Shown here: positions 47,223 through 55,878 of the stretch, piece after piece | How the letters are laid out: every line of letters begins with the position of its first letter | How positions within the stretch are numbered: position 1 is the first letter of the stretch | NCBI GenBank assembly: GCA_022360715.1 | Contig: JAKSCG010000010.1 | Coordinates: forward strand, 20,064 to 84,063 | Source of the DNA: Halanaerobiales bacterium | GTDB taxonomy: Bacteria > Bacillota > Halanaerobiia > Halanaerobiales > DTU029 | DNA length: 64,000 nt | Direction: 5' to 3' | Notes under the pieces: model-generated | What the model was told of the DNA's origin: nothing | The model's input: the letters and a program-made list of their open reading frames with translations, nothing else | The model's database searches: none | Position numbers and translations under genes: made by a program

Positions 47223-47251
47223 ATTATACTCTCCAAAATAGTACGATACAA
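47223..47251 (-). promoter_or_regulatory. Promoter of the yyaL-like gene
   Basis: On the minus strand, TTGTAT (47246-47251) and TATAAT (47223-47228), spacing 17. The leader is about 110 bases. The remaining part of the 47111-47396 gap shows only an open minus-strand stretch without a start. Confidence 0.7.
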
Positions 47252-47396
47252 GTCGTTTCTACTGCGTTATCTGTTTTGACAGTAATGTTATCAAAAAAGT
47301 TTGAGCGGGCTTTTAGTCTTTCAGCATTTGATAACTGCTGATTACTATTTTCGCGCTTGCGTAACTCATAGTTTTCTGCCGATTTTTTAGATTTGA

Positions 47397-47768
47397 TTAA
47401 CTATAACTAATTCTCAATTTTTCAACAGCCTGTTTTTCATTTGATAAAAAGAATATATCCTTCCCATTGTTACACTCATAGATGAAATCTTTCAAATTCT
47501 TACTTGAATACATAGAAAAATCGCCAACTATTGCAATTTTCATGTGATAATTAATAAACTTCTGTAATATTTCCCCAGCAAGTCCTGTTCTTAAGTTGAA
47601 AAAGTCCTCACATATTGCTGATTTATTCAAAATTATACGGTCACAACCCGCTTCAAAGCTTACTGTTGCCATAAAGTCCAATGCCGACTGAACATCAGTT
47701 ATCAGTAACTCTCTACTGCTTATAACAGCAATTTTTATATTATTTTCTTTTTCTGTAGTTATTTTCAT
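47397..47768 (-). CDS. DUF4180 family protein
   Basis: 123 residues, soluble. The family pattern is present: DVQSALDFMATVSFEAGCDRIILNK, LRTGLAGEILQKFINYHMKIAIVGDFS and SKNLKDFIYECNNG. DUF4180 is found in many Firmicutes, often near regulators and hydrolases, and has no known function. The start is ATG at 47768 with GGAGG upstream. It lies downstream of the PadR-hydrolase pair in the same direction. Confidence 0.88.
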   Translation of the reverse strand: MKITTEKENNIKIAVISSRELLITDVQSALDFMATVSFEAGCDRIILNKSAICEDFFNLRTGLAGEILQKFINYHMKIAIVGDFSMYSSKNLKDFIYECNNGKDIFFLSNEKQAVEKLRISYS

Positions 47769-47857
47769 AATCGTCCTCCAATGAATAATCTTTGTTACAC
47801 TATATTAAACAAGTCCCAAAGCTTTAGCTTAATGGGAGCATAAGAACAATAACTCTA

Positions 47858-48736
47858 CTAAATAATTCTCTCACTTTCGCATTGTTCATTATATACTTCA
47901 TCCAACAAAAAATCTATAATCTGCTTGCTTTTGTTGATTAATCCATGTCCCTTATCTACAAGCATTTCATAATTTAGATTTGGAATATTATTTATTGCTC
48001 TTTTTAACGTATTTTCTGAATCAAACATTATATCTTTTTTACCCAAAAGCAAAAATGTTTTCATTTTTAAATTTCTTAATTGTTTATCTTCAAATATTGG
48101 AAACTTCTTCATTCGAGGATTAAATCCTTTTGAAATTAAGTTATTAAAATAAAGTGCCTCATTATCAATTTCCTCACCATAACAAATTTTTTCTAAAATT
48201 TTTTTTGACCCATATTGTCCCAACAATGACATAAACACTAAATAAGGTATATACTCCATTTTTTGCTTTCCTATTCCTGCAGGGCATAATAAAACTAACT
48301 TTTCTACTTTACCAGGATTCTTTATTGAATAATCCAATGCTATCCATCCTCCGAAGGAAATCCCGCCTAAACAAAACTTTTTTATATTTAATTCAGATAT
48401 TATGTTATCTAACCACTTTGCCGATTCTGATGTATTTATATCAAACCTTAATTCCTGACTTTTACCCGGTTCTCCTGGAATATCAATCATATAAACTCTA
48501 AAATGCTTTGCATAATTTTCTATATCTCCTATCCACATAGCTGAATTAGATGCAGAACCATGTATCAAAAACAATGGCGGATTATCTTCATTCCCGCTTA
48601 ACAGTATGTGTGTATCTCCATATTTTGTATTCATTGTTATCTCTTCGTAATTAACTGGCCACCTTTCTAATATTCTATTATAATAATTAATTATCTCTCT
48701 TTTTTTATTTTCTGATTTAAATATAACTTTACTCAT
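47858..48736 (-). CDS. Alpha/beta hydrolase
   Basis: 292 residues. The oxyanion region is FLIHGSASNSAMW, the nucleophile elbow GGISFGGW (Ser), LLGKKDIMF holds the likely Asp and DKGHGLI the His, so a full triad is present. No signal peptide. The start overlaps the padR gene by 8 bases, so the pair is one transcription unit under the PadR palindrome. The codon use is strongly A/T-ending compared with genes before 47 kb. Confidence 0.88.
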   Translation of the reverse strand: MSKVIFKSENKKREIINYYNRILERWPVNYEEITMNTKYGDTHILLSGNEDNPPLFLIHGSASNSAMWIGDIENYAKHFRVYMIDIPGEPGKSQELRFDINTSESAKWLDNIISELNIKKFCLGGISFGGWIALDYSIKNPGKVEKLVLLCPAGIGKQKMEYIPYLVFMSLLGQYGSKKILEKICYGEEIDNEALYFNNLISKGFNPRMKKFPIFEDKQLRNLKMKTFLLLGKKDIMFDSENTLKRAINNIPNLNYEMLVDKGHGLINKSKQIIDFLLDEVYNEQCESERII

Positions 48737-49274
48737 TATTTAACAACCTCAATTCATTTCTTGTTTTTTTCACCCATTTAAGTTGGTTCTTATAAGAAGA
48801 AAGAATATTTTCTGATATCTGATTCCACAAAACTTTTTCTCTTTTACTTCTTCTCGGTTCTCTGATGCCCCTTCTCTGCTTTTCTTCGTACATCATAATA
48901 TTGGTTTTTATATTATCTTCATATTTTTCAAGCTGTTTATCCAATTCTTCATATGATAATATATCCATCCAAGCAAACTGTATTAAAAAATTATTTTTCA
49001 TTTCAAAAAATTTTTTGTCAGAAAGAAGCCATTTTTTAAGATATTCTTTTCCTTTTTCAGTAATGGAATAAATTTTCTTTGAAGGTGAACCGTCCTGATG
49101 CTCAACTACATTTGATACACAACCTTCATCTAATAATTTAACCAACGCCTTGTATATTTGATTATTATTTCCTGACCAATACATCAATTCAGATTCTTTA
49201 ATATATTTCTTTATTTCATATCCTGTAAAGTTTTTCCAGGCCAACAAGCCTAATATGGCATAGTTAATTGACAT
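48729..49274 (-). CDS. PadR-family transcriptional regulator
   Basis: 181 residues from ATG 49274. The N-terminal PadR winged helix (INYAILGLLAWKNFTGYEIKKY, then NNQIYKALVKLLDEGCV, GSPSKKIYSITEKGKEYL) is followed by the Vir_act_alpha_C-type helical domain. The SD GAGGTGAT precedes it; an earlier ATG at 49280 touches the SD. The promoter holds a 17-bp-arm palindrome with ATGT-N8-ACAT, the PadR consensus, so it should be autoregulated together with the hydrolase. Confidence 0.92.
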   Translation of the reverse strand: MSINYAILGLLAWKNFTGYEIKKYIKESELMYWSGNNNQIYKALVKLLDEGCVSNVVEHQDGSPSKKIYSITEKGKEYLKKWLLSDKKFFEMKNNFLIQFAWMDILSYEELDKQLEKYEDNIKTNIMMYEEKQRRGIREPRRSKREKVLWNQISENILSSYKNQLKWVKKTRNELRLLNNE

Positions 49275-49290
49275 TTTCATCACCTCATAC

Positions 49291-49336
49291 AATATTATCA
49301 TATGTTAATTATAACATATGATAATATTATAATCAA
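49291..49336 (-). promoter_or_regulatory. padR promoter and PadR operator
   Basis: Minus-strand TTGATT (49331-49336) and TATAAT (49308-49313), spacing 17. A palindrome of two 17-bp perfect arms (49291-49307, 49312-49328) with a 4-base centre covers the promoter and contains ATGT-N8-ACAT (49302-49317). Confidence 0.88.
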
Positions 49337-49456
49337 CCATTTTTTTCTTTTGAACCTTTAGGAGCATAAAAAAACATAGCTATCACCAACCGCAAATAAA
49401 ATACTATATTTTGGTGATACATTTTATAATAGATTATATAAGATAGTGCTATCGGT

Positions 49457-50491
49457 TTATTCAATAATTGCAGGAATAATATACTTCTCAAGAAGCGGCC
49501 ACCTTTCTTGAGGCTTTTGAATGATTTTAGCTGCTATAACTACAACCAGATCTTTTGGGGGAATACAAAAAATATGATTTCCCCCTGAGCCTGCTGCAGT
49601 ATATCCGGATATGTTTTCTTCATCAATGAGCCACCAGAGATAGCCATATTTATTTGGATTTATAGCAGTTGACTCTTCAATCCATTCTTTTGAAATAACT
49701 TGTTTGTCATCCCAAGTACCGCCATTAAGGTATAGTAGTCCAAAGCGTGCCATATCTCTAGGGCTTATGGTGAGTCCCCATCCTCCGGTCGTATTGCCCT
49801 GCGGGTCTTTAATCCATCCAGTCACATCCTTTCCGAACACGTCATCTAATGTAAATGATTTCATCTCATAATTTGGAATTTCTTTCATGCCAGTAGGCCT
49901 AAATAAATGCCTGTTTGCAAACTCACGGGCAGACATGCCTGTTGCACGTGTAATAATGGCTGAAAGCAGGTGAGCTCCTGCTGTACAGTACTGAAAGCTT
50001 CCACGTAATCCGTCTCTTCCCATTAGATTAAGGATATACGCTACCCAGTTCCGTTGTCTCCGCAGTCTATCCAGGGGCTCGAATCTCCTTTTATTTCCTG
50101 TTTTCCATGCAAAAGGCGCTGTCATGGTCAGGAGTTCTCTGATGGTTATTGTCCGTTTTATTATATCATCAGCACCGGAAACATATTCCGGAAAATAACT
50201 CAGTACCTGCTGGTCTACGCTGTCAATATATCCTTCATCTATAGCAATACCAACTAAGGCCGATGTATAGCTTTTGGTCACTGATGCTACATTATGGGTA
50301 TCAAGAGGACCGTACCCATTATAATATTTCTCAAAAACTATCAGTCCCTTCCTAATTATAATAAACCCATTTGTATTTTTATATTGGGATTGTAGCACTT
50401 CCTCAAGATTTAACAGCTTTTTTTCATCGAGCCCAACAGATGATGGTTCTACTGTCTTCCATTCCTCTGTTAGCCGGTAATCTCTTGGCAT
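49457..50491 (-). CDS. Serine hydrolase of the class C beta-lactamase family
   Basis: 344 residues, no signal peptide, so cytosolic. The SxxK motif is SVTK (Ser70, Lys73), followed by FQYCTAGAHLL (Tyr of the YxN motif; the Asn is replaced) and GSGGNHIF in place of KTG. These features fit esterases or D-aminopeptidases of COG1680 better than true beta-lactamases. The start is ATG at 50491 after GGGAGGT, overlapping the UvrA-like gene end by 22 bases, so the two are coupled. Confidence 0.88.
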   Translation of the reverse strand: MPRDYRLTEEWKTVEPSSVGLDEKKLLNLEEVLQSQYKNTNGFIIIRKGLIVFEKYYNGYGPLDTHNVASVTKSYTSALVGIAIDEGYIDSVDQQVLSYFPEYVSGADDIIKRTITIRELLTMTAPFAWKTGNKRRFEPLDRLRRQRNWVAYILNLMGRDGLRGSFQYCTAGAHLLSAIITRATGMSAREFANRHLFRPTGMKEIPNYEMKSFTLDDVFGKDVTGWIKDPQGNTTGGWGLTISPRDMARFGLLYLNGGTWDDKQVISKEWIEESTAINPNKYGYLWWLIDEENISGYTAAGSGGNHIFCIPPKDLVVVIAAKIIQKPQERWPLLEKYIIPAIIE

Positions 50492-52920
50492 TGTAGGTAC
50501 CTCCCTGTTAAAGATTGGGTATTTTTTTTCAGTGCTTTTGCTGAACCCTCTGCAATAACGTTTCCACCCTCTGCTCCACCATTAGGACCCAGCTCAATAA
50601 TCCAGTCACAGGCTGACAATACTTCCGGATCATGTTCAATGATTACTACAGAATTCCCTTTTGCGACCAGTTCGGAAAGTAACAAAATCAGCTTAGCCGT
50701 ATCATAAAGACTGAGACCAAGCGTTGGTTCATCCAGTACATATAGTATATTTCCCTTTCGCTGCCTGCCGATTTCTTTAGCCAGTTTGATTCTCTGTGCT
50801 TCACCGCCGCTAAGAGTTGGTGTAGGCTGCCCTAGCTTTATATAACCCATACCGATTCTTGCTAAGACCTTCAATGTAGAAAGGATTGCTTTATGATCTA
50901 CAAAAAAAGCTAAGGCTTCAGTAACCGTCATTTCTAAGAGATCAACGATATTTTTACCCTTATAGCAAACAGATAAAGCTTCATCATTATATCTTTTTCC
51001 ATGACATTCATTGCAGATATTATGAATAAAGAAGTTACCACCCAGCCATATCTTTTCCTGACCACTTCCTCCGCAGACAGAGCAGGCACCTTTTGAATTG
51101 AATGAAAAATGCCCAGCAGTTAAATTTTGGGTAACAGCTTGAGGCTGTTTGGCAAATAGCTTACGTATTTTATTCCAAATGCCAATATAAGATATGACAT
51201 TGGAGTTGATATTTCTACCGATAGGTACCTGTGATACTTCAACATATCCCGATAAATGCTCTGCTCCCTCCACCTTTTCTCCGATTTTTTCAGGTGTAGT
51301 AAACAGCACATCTTCTATTTCATTTTCCTCTGGAATTGTTTCGGCATGCTCTGAGCTATCATTAAAATAGCCTTTAAGAAGTGTGCTTAACGTATCTGAA
51401 ATAAGAGAACTCTTACCACTGCCGGATACTCCTGCTATGCCAACCATTGCTCCCAAAGGTAATGATACCGTTACATCCTTTAGATTATTTGTTTTTGCAT
51501 GCCATATTGTAAGCTTAGGGATGTCTTTTTTTATGTCTATCTTTTGATTTGTTTTTCTAGTGGGCATTTCAACCTTACCGGATAGATACTGACCGGTGAT
51601 GGATGACCTACATTCCAAAAGGCCTTTTACATCACCCTGATAAATAATCTCTCCACCTTCAACTCCTGCTTTGGGACCTATATCAATGATGTGATCCGCC
51701 ATCTGGATTGTGTTTTTATCATGCTCTACCACAATAACCGTGTTGCCTAGTTCCTTAAGGGCTTTGATCGACTTTAACAGCTCAGTTTTTTCCGATTCAT
51801 GCAATCCTGCTGTTGGTTCATCCAGAATGTAAATAAGAGAATCCATTTTAGATTCTAAATGAGAATTCAAAAAAAGCCGTTGAAGCTCACCACCGCTCAG
51901 GGTAGACATTTCTCTGTAAAGGGATAGATGCCCTAAGCGCGCTTTATTTAAACCGTTTATTTTAATCAAAATATCTTTCAGCAGATTAGTGCCCATGTCT
52001 GCTAAAATATTTTGATTTAACAGATCAGATATAAAGTTTTGCAATTTATTTATTGTCATTTTCCCCAGTTCACCAATATGTTTTCCATTTAAGAATACGC
52101 TGCGTGCTTCTTCACCAATTCGAAATCCTTGGCAATCGGAACAGACAGACAATCTATATATACCACCGGAGTTGTCACCGTTTCTTAGATAGCGACCTTC
52201 AAAAATTCTTTGTAGGCAATAACTGCGGTTCTGACTATTGCTCTTCACATATTGACCATAAAGAATATCCGCCTTTACTTCATCGGGTATTTTAGAAAAA
52301 GGCATTTTGAGATAATCTTTAAACTTTTTATTTAGTAACCTTTGATACCCTGGTGTTGGTCCGGCTTTTTGAAAAACCTCGTCAAGGGTCGTGTTTTCAT
52401 TGGGGATGAGTTTTTGCATATTGATTTCAAAATATGCACCCCTGCCGGAGCATTTAATACACATCCCATTAGGATTATTATAAGAAAAATAACCGGCAAA
52501 CAGGCGTTCTTCTATCATGCCGCACTTTGGGCATGTCATGTCATCATCAACAAGTGTACCGCATGACGAACAAGAAGTTTTACCTTCTGCTGCCCAAAGC
52601 ACTGCCAGCATATTTAAGATATTGGTTTTGGTACCTACTGTTGACCGCGGGTTGCTTTGACGGATAATATTCTGCTGTACTGCTATAGAAGGCCCTAGGC
52701 CGGATATATGATCAAACTTATTTTCTTCAGTGATCAGCGTAAACACACCTAAAGATTGCAGATATTGTTTGCGTCCTTCTTCAAATATAATATCAAAGGC
52801 AAGGCTAGATTTACCCGAGCCACTGATTCCTGTTATGACGACAAGTTTGTTTTTGGGGATGGAGATATCAATTTCTTTAAGGTTGTGAAGACGTGCCCCT
52901 TCTATGGTTATATTTTTCAT
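50470..52920 (-). CDS. uvrA: UvrA2-like excinuclease ATPase paralogue
   Basis: 816 residues. Two ABC modules: GISGSGKSSL with LSGGELQRLFL and ILDEPTAGLH, then GVSGSGKSSL with LSGGEAQRIKLAKEIG and VLDEPTLGLS. Zn-binding CxxC pairs are CSSCGTLVDDDMTCPKCG and CSVCGGSGQ. It is about 120 residues shorter than housekeeping UvrA (about 940) because the UvrB-binding region is reduced, as in class II UvrA proteins linked to drug resistance. It is co-transcribed with the serine hydrolase and follows the AraC-GyrI gene. Confidence 0.9.
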   Translation of the reverse strand: MKNITIEGARLHNLKEIDISIPKNKLVVITGISGSGKSSLAFDIIFEEGRKQYLQSLGVFTLITEENKFDHISGLGPSIAVQQNIIRQSNPRSTVGTKTNILNMLAVLWAAEGKTSCSSCGTLVDDDMTCPKCGMIEERLFAGYFSYNNPNGMCIKCSGRGAYFEINMQKLIPNENTTLDEVFQKAGPTPGYQRLLNKKFKDYLKMPFSKIPDEVKADILYGQYVKSNSQNRSYCLQRIFEGRYLRNGDNSGGIYRLSVCSDCQGFRIGEEARSVFLNGKHIGELGKMTINKLQNFISDLLNQNILADMGTNLLKDILIKINGLNKARLGHLSLYREMSTLSGGELQRLFLNSHLESKMDSLIYILDEPTAGLHESEKTELLKSIKALKELGNTVIVVEHDKNTIQMADHIIDIGPKAGVEGGEIIYQGDVKGLLECRSSITGQYLSGKVEMPTRKTNQKIDIKKDIPKLTIWHAKTNNLKDVTVSLPLGAMVGIAGVSGSGKSSLISDTLSTLLKGYFNDSSEHAETIPEENEIEDVLFTTPEKIGEKVEGAEHLSGYVEVSQVPIGRNINSNVISYIGIWNKIRKLFAKQPQAVTQNLTAGHFSFNSKGACSVCGGSGQEKIWLGGNFFIHNICNECHGKRYNDEALSVCYKGKNIVDLLEMTVTEALAFFVDHKAILSTLKVLARIGMGYIKLGQPTPTLSGGEAQRIKLAKEIGRQRKGNILYVLDEPTLGLSLYDTAKLILLLSELVAKGNSVVIIEHDPEVLSACDWIIELGPNGGAEGGNVIAEGSAKALKKNTQSLTGRYLQCQEITG

Positions 52921-52952
52921 TAACTCACCTCGTAAAGTATCAAAAATTGTTA

Positions 52953-53885
52953 CTACAAAGGTTTCACCGGCAGGTAAATGTCCAAAACAGATTTTTTCTC
53001 AGGGTGTGTGCTAGGGTCATTCAAATACATTTCAAAAATATAACCTTCATCAGGCTGAAACCCACTTTTGGGAAACCATTCACCGTAAATATAATCCCAA
53101 GCACTGCTGTGCTCACTTGGCTCAATTATAAAGTGACCAATTGCATATTTACCTGATGGAATTACCATCTTTCCTACTTCACCCTCTACTTTAACATCTT
53201 CAGAAACACCTAAGCATATGCTTGTTTTTAGGTTTTCTTGTGCCGTAAATTCAGGATTATCATGATAGATTGAAAAAAGCTTAAAGTCATTGCTATCCAG
53301 CAACCCCCTGGCCTTAGCCCAAGTCATCAGTTTACTCATCATTTTATGAAATACAACAGCCAGTTCTTTATAAGGACCCAAATGTCTTAAATAGATCACT
53401 TTAATCTCTTTAATTATCCGTACTTCAACATTACCTACTACATTGACCTTGCTGGCACTTATGGATTCATTATAGCCTGACGACTTATCATTAGCCTTAC
53501 CAATCTTGCTAACCACTTGGCAATTCTTGCTATAGGTTTCCCTTAATTCAGAAGCACTTATTCCATAATGTCTTTTATAATTTCGTGCAAATACAGTAGA
53601 ATCCGAAAATCCAAGCTGCATTGCAATCTCGGTAATGCTGATAGAAGGATTATGCAAAAGTATACTGGTTGCTCGCTCCAATCGGATTCGATTGATATAA
53701 CTTAGCAAGGTTTCCTTAACAATGCCTTTAAAAATCCTATGAAAATGAAACTTAGAAAAACCAGAAATGTCAGCAAGGATATCCAAAGAAAGATCTCCTC
53801 CAAGGTTTACTTCAATGTAATCTAAGACCTTATTTATTCTAAAAATATATTCGCTATGAACCTTTGATTTATTTGAATTGGACAT
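52953..53885 (-). CDS. AraC-family regulator with GyrI-like ligand domain
   Basis: 310 residues. The N-terminal AraC double HTH (about 10-115: LADISGFSKFHFHRIFKGIV; ITEIAMQLGFSDSTVFARNYKRHYG) is followed by a GyrI-like domain (about 150-310: VIYLRHLGPYKELAVVFHKM; AWDYIYGEWFPKSGFQ). Such BmrR/Rob-type proteins sense hydrophobic drugs. The gene is 33 bases upstream of the uvrA2-like gene in the same direction and probably activates it. Confidence 0.92.
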   Translation of the reverse strand: MSNSNKSKVHSEYIFRINKVLDYIEVNLGGDLSLDILADISGFSKFHFHRIFKGIVKETLLSYINRIRLERATSILLHNPSISITEIAMQLGFSDSTVFARNYKRHYGISASELRETYSKNCQVVSKIGKANDKSSGYNESISASKVNVVGNVEVRIIKEIKVIYLRHLGPYKELAVVFHKMMSKLMTWAKARGLLDSNDFKLFSIYHDNPEFTAQENLKTSICLGVSEDVKVEGEVGKMVIPSGKYAIGHFIIEPSEHSSAWDYIYGEWFPKSGFQPDEGYIFEMYLNDPSTHPEKKSVLDIYLPVKPL

Positions 53886-53919
53886 TCATTCCACTCCCCA
53901 AAATTATTGTTAGAAAAAA

Positions 53920-53964
53920 ATATCATTTCTTATATATCGTTTTTATGATATATAGAAATGATAT
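53920..53964 (-). terminator. AT-rich hairpin, likely terminator of the XRE gene
   Basis: Arms 53920-53938 and 53947-53964 pair over 18 bases with one bulge. On the minus strand the hairpin is followed by seven T. It also lies just before the AraC start, so an operator role is possible. Confidence 0.55.
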
Positions 53965-54001
53965 CATTTACTAAAATTTATTTCAATAACAGCTTCGTTT
54001 C

Positions 54002-54649
54002 CTACACATGTCTTGAAGCGATGAAATCTTCGATGGCAATGGCTATCGGAATGAGTAGGTAGACCATCCAGCCAGGATGCCACATCCCTTTAAAGAACCC
54101 TAAATACAGGAACGCTAACGTACAGGATAAAGAGGCAATGGTTACTACCGCATCCCGACGTTTCTTATTTCCTCTTCCCTGAGTTACCCCACTTTCTCCT
54201 GACGCTTCTGGTACTTGCTTATTCAACATATAGAAGCGCTCGAACATGAATCCGGCTTTAATTAGGATCAATATACCACCTAAGGCCATAAGAACACAGA
54301 TAATCGTCTGAATCTGTTGGGATAATGGTTCAATGATAAATACTAAAGCCCCCAGAATGATCATGGCGATTCCGACCATGATGTATTTTTCTGCCTTAAA
54401 TTTCAGTTCCAAAGCTACTACCATCGGTTTCTTGCTCGCTCCGGCTTCGCCACTACCTTTAAGCAATTCATCTAAAGTGATTCCAAAAATCTCCCCTAAG
54501 GTGGTCAAGTTATAAATATCCGGCAACGCCTCGTCTCTTTCCCATTTGGAAATAGCTTGACGGGTAACACCAACCTGTTCTGCCAATGCTTCCTGTGATA
54601 GGTTCCGTTCTTTTCTTAAGGTGGCGATTCTTTCACCTAAGTGCTTCAT
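54002..54649 (-). CDS. XRE regulator with C-terminal membrane domain
   Basis: 215 residues. The HTH_3 domain (about 5-60, LSQEALAEQVGVTRQAISKWERDEALP) is joined to four predicted membrane helices (about 90-108, 115-133, 168-186 and 190-208). Membrane-bound XRE proteins of this sort occur in Firmicutes next to stress or efflux genes. The signal is unknown. The start is ATG at 54649 after GAAAGTGAGATGAG. Confidence 0.88.
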   Translation of the reverse strand: MKHLGERIATLRKERNLSQEALAEQVGVTRQAISKWERDEALPDIYNLTTLGEIFGITLDELLKGSGEAGASKKPMVVALELKFKAEKYIMVGIAMIILGALVFIIEPLSQQIQTIICVLMALGGILILIKAGFMFERFYMLNKQVPEASGESGVTQGRGNKKRRDAVVTIASLSCTLAFLYLGFFKGMWHPGWMVYLLIPIAIAIEDFIASRHV

Positions 54650-54942
54650 TGTCTCATCTCACTTTCTTTTACAAGTTTTATTTTAGAACGTCATTCGATT
54701 AAAATATTTACATTTTCATTATACCATATAGACTAAATCATGCTATCAACAACTCCTTGCATCCTGCAACTTATGGTTGCATAGTTGATTGCATAACTTT
54801 TTTCAGAATTTTACATTAAAAAGCGACTGATGAGCCACCTTTTTTTCTGGGATAATACTAAAGCGACAAATAAAATGCAAAATAGCATGAAGGAATAAGT
54901 TTCCTTCATGCTTAGCTAATTATCAACTAAAGGTTTAAAATT
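54650..54942 (-). other. Intergenic region with promoter of the XRE gene
   Basis: This 293-base gap holds a minus-strand extended -10 (TGGTATAAT, hexamer 54718-54723) without a clear -35, several GTTGCAT/ATGCAAC direct and inverted repeats around 54760-54800, and the terminator of the DUF4332 gene. No gene is seen. Confidence 0.5.
54885..54911 (-). terminator. Terminator of the DUF4332 gene
   Basis: Perfect 11-bp arms GCATGAAGGAA/TTCCTTCATGC with a 5-base loop. On the minus strand TATTTTGCATTTT follows. Confidence 0.75.
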
Positions 54943-55617
54943 TTAGTATTCAATATCTTGCGGTACTTCTGTAGCTGCCTCAACGAGTATCTTCATGTCA
55001 TTTAAACCAATATTACCTTTATAAAGCTTTTGTTCTGCATTGAGCTTTTTAACATTATTATATAATTCTTCGTAATCAGCCTTTACTACCTTATCAATTG
55101 TATCATAACCCGCTTGGTATAAAACACTGGCAAAAGTTCCATTTACCCATTGTATTCTAGTCAGATCTGTTAATTTCGTTAGTTCCAATATTTCTTGTTC
55201 ACCAATTCCTAAAGTTTTGGCAGCTTCTTTTCTGTCATTTTTGCTTATTACTTTGTCATATAAATGCTTAGTGTTTTTGAGACCATTTTTTTCCAGTTTG
55301 GAAATCGTTTCTTCCGAAATTCCTAGAAAATCTTTAAATTTTCTAGGTTTGGTCTGAATAGCTTTGAGTTCTCGACCTAAAGCAATTAAAAAATCTTCAG
55401 ACAGAGACTTTTCTTTAGCCAATTCCATAACTTTTTCTTTCTTTTTCAATATCTTTTCCAGTTCTAAAACATTCATAATCCCCAGATTCTTAAAATAAGC
55501 AAATCTTTCGTCTAGTTTTTCTTTCAATATCATTCGACTAGGTATCATTGTCTTCTTTTTGAGCTTTTCTTTGTATTGGTCAAGACTTATTGAACTAAAG
55601 TCAAGATAATACCCCAT
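54943..55617 (-). CDS. DUF4332 helix-hairpin-helix protein
   Basis: 224 residues, soluble, Lys-rich. The C-terminal half (about 120-215) repeats helix-hairpin-helix units (LGIGEQEILELTKLTDLTRI, GTFASVLYQAGYDTIDKVVK, NIGLNDMKILVEAA), as in DUF4332. HhH units usually bind DNA or proteins. The N-terminal part is charged and helical. The function is unknown. The start is ATG at 55617 with AAAGGAG upstream, and a terminator follows. Confidence 0.82.
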   Translation of the reverse strand: MGYYLDFSSISLDQYKEKLKKKTMIPSRMILKEKLDERFAYFKNLGIMNVLELEKILKKKEKVMELAKEKSLSEDFLIALGRELKAIQTKPRKFKDFLGISEETISKLEKNGLKNTKHLYDKVISKNDRKEAAKTLGIGEQEILELTKLTDLTRIQWVNGTFASVLYQAGYDTIDKVVKADYEELYNNVKKLNAEQKLYKGNIGLNDMKILVEAATEVPQDIEY

Positions 55618-55658
55618 TTTAATCTCCTTTTCATAGAAATTATTAAACCTACAAATTT

Positions 55659-55850
55659 CTAAACAAGTGAAATAGGAACGTGAATATCAACAATTTGTCG
55701 GACATTAGAAGCATCAATTCCATTATGTGGATACTCTTCATAAGGGATCCGATCATCAAATTTAAAGCTACTTTCAGGAAGCCACTTAAATAACATATAA
55801 TCCCATGCCTTCTGATATTCAGAACTCAATAGTTGAAATTGCTTTGTCAA
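55659..55850 (-). pseudogene. Fragment of a GyrI-like domain (AraC-type regulator remnant)
   Basis: 63 codons from a TTG without an SD. The product YQKAWDYMLFKWLPESSF and VRQIVDIHVPISLV match the last third of a GyrI-like ligand domain, as at the end of the AraC-GyrI protein at 52953-53885, although the sequence is not a copy of it. The HTH and the first part of the domain are missing. It lies 28 bases downstream of a hydrolase gene. Confidence 0.7.
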
Positions 55851-55878
55851 TCATTTTTACAGAGTTTTTGTTTGCTAA

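Noticed and set aside
47224..47399. Start-less minus-strand frame with a protein-like sequence (YELRKRENSNQQL)
   Set aside because: No start or SD, runs into the yyaL-like promoter, and no family was recognised. It could be a relic, but the evidence is too thin to list as a gene.
49457..50491. True class C beta-lactamase
   Set aside because: No signal peptide, YxN and KTG motifs altered; better called a beta-lactamase-fold serine hydrolase.
53920..53964. Insertion-sequence terminal repeat
   Set aside because: The two arms are adjacent with an 8-base loop and a T-run on one strand, which fits a hairpin terminator, and no transposase is nearby.
54750..54800. CRISPR-like or iteron repeats (GTTGCAT/ATGCAAC)
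   Set aside because: Copies are few, irregularly spaced and not accompanied by cas or rep genes.
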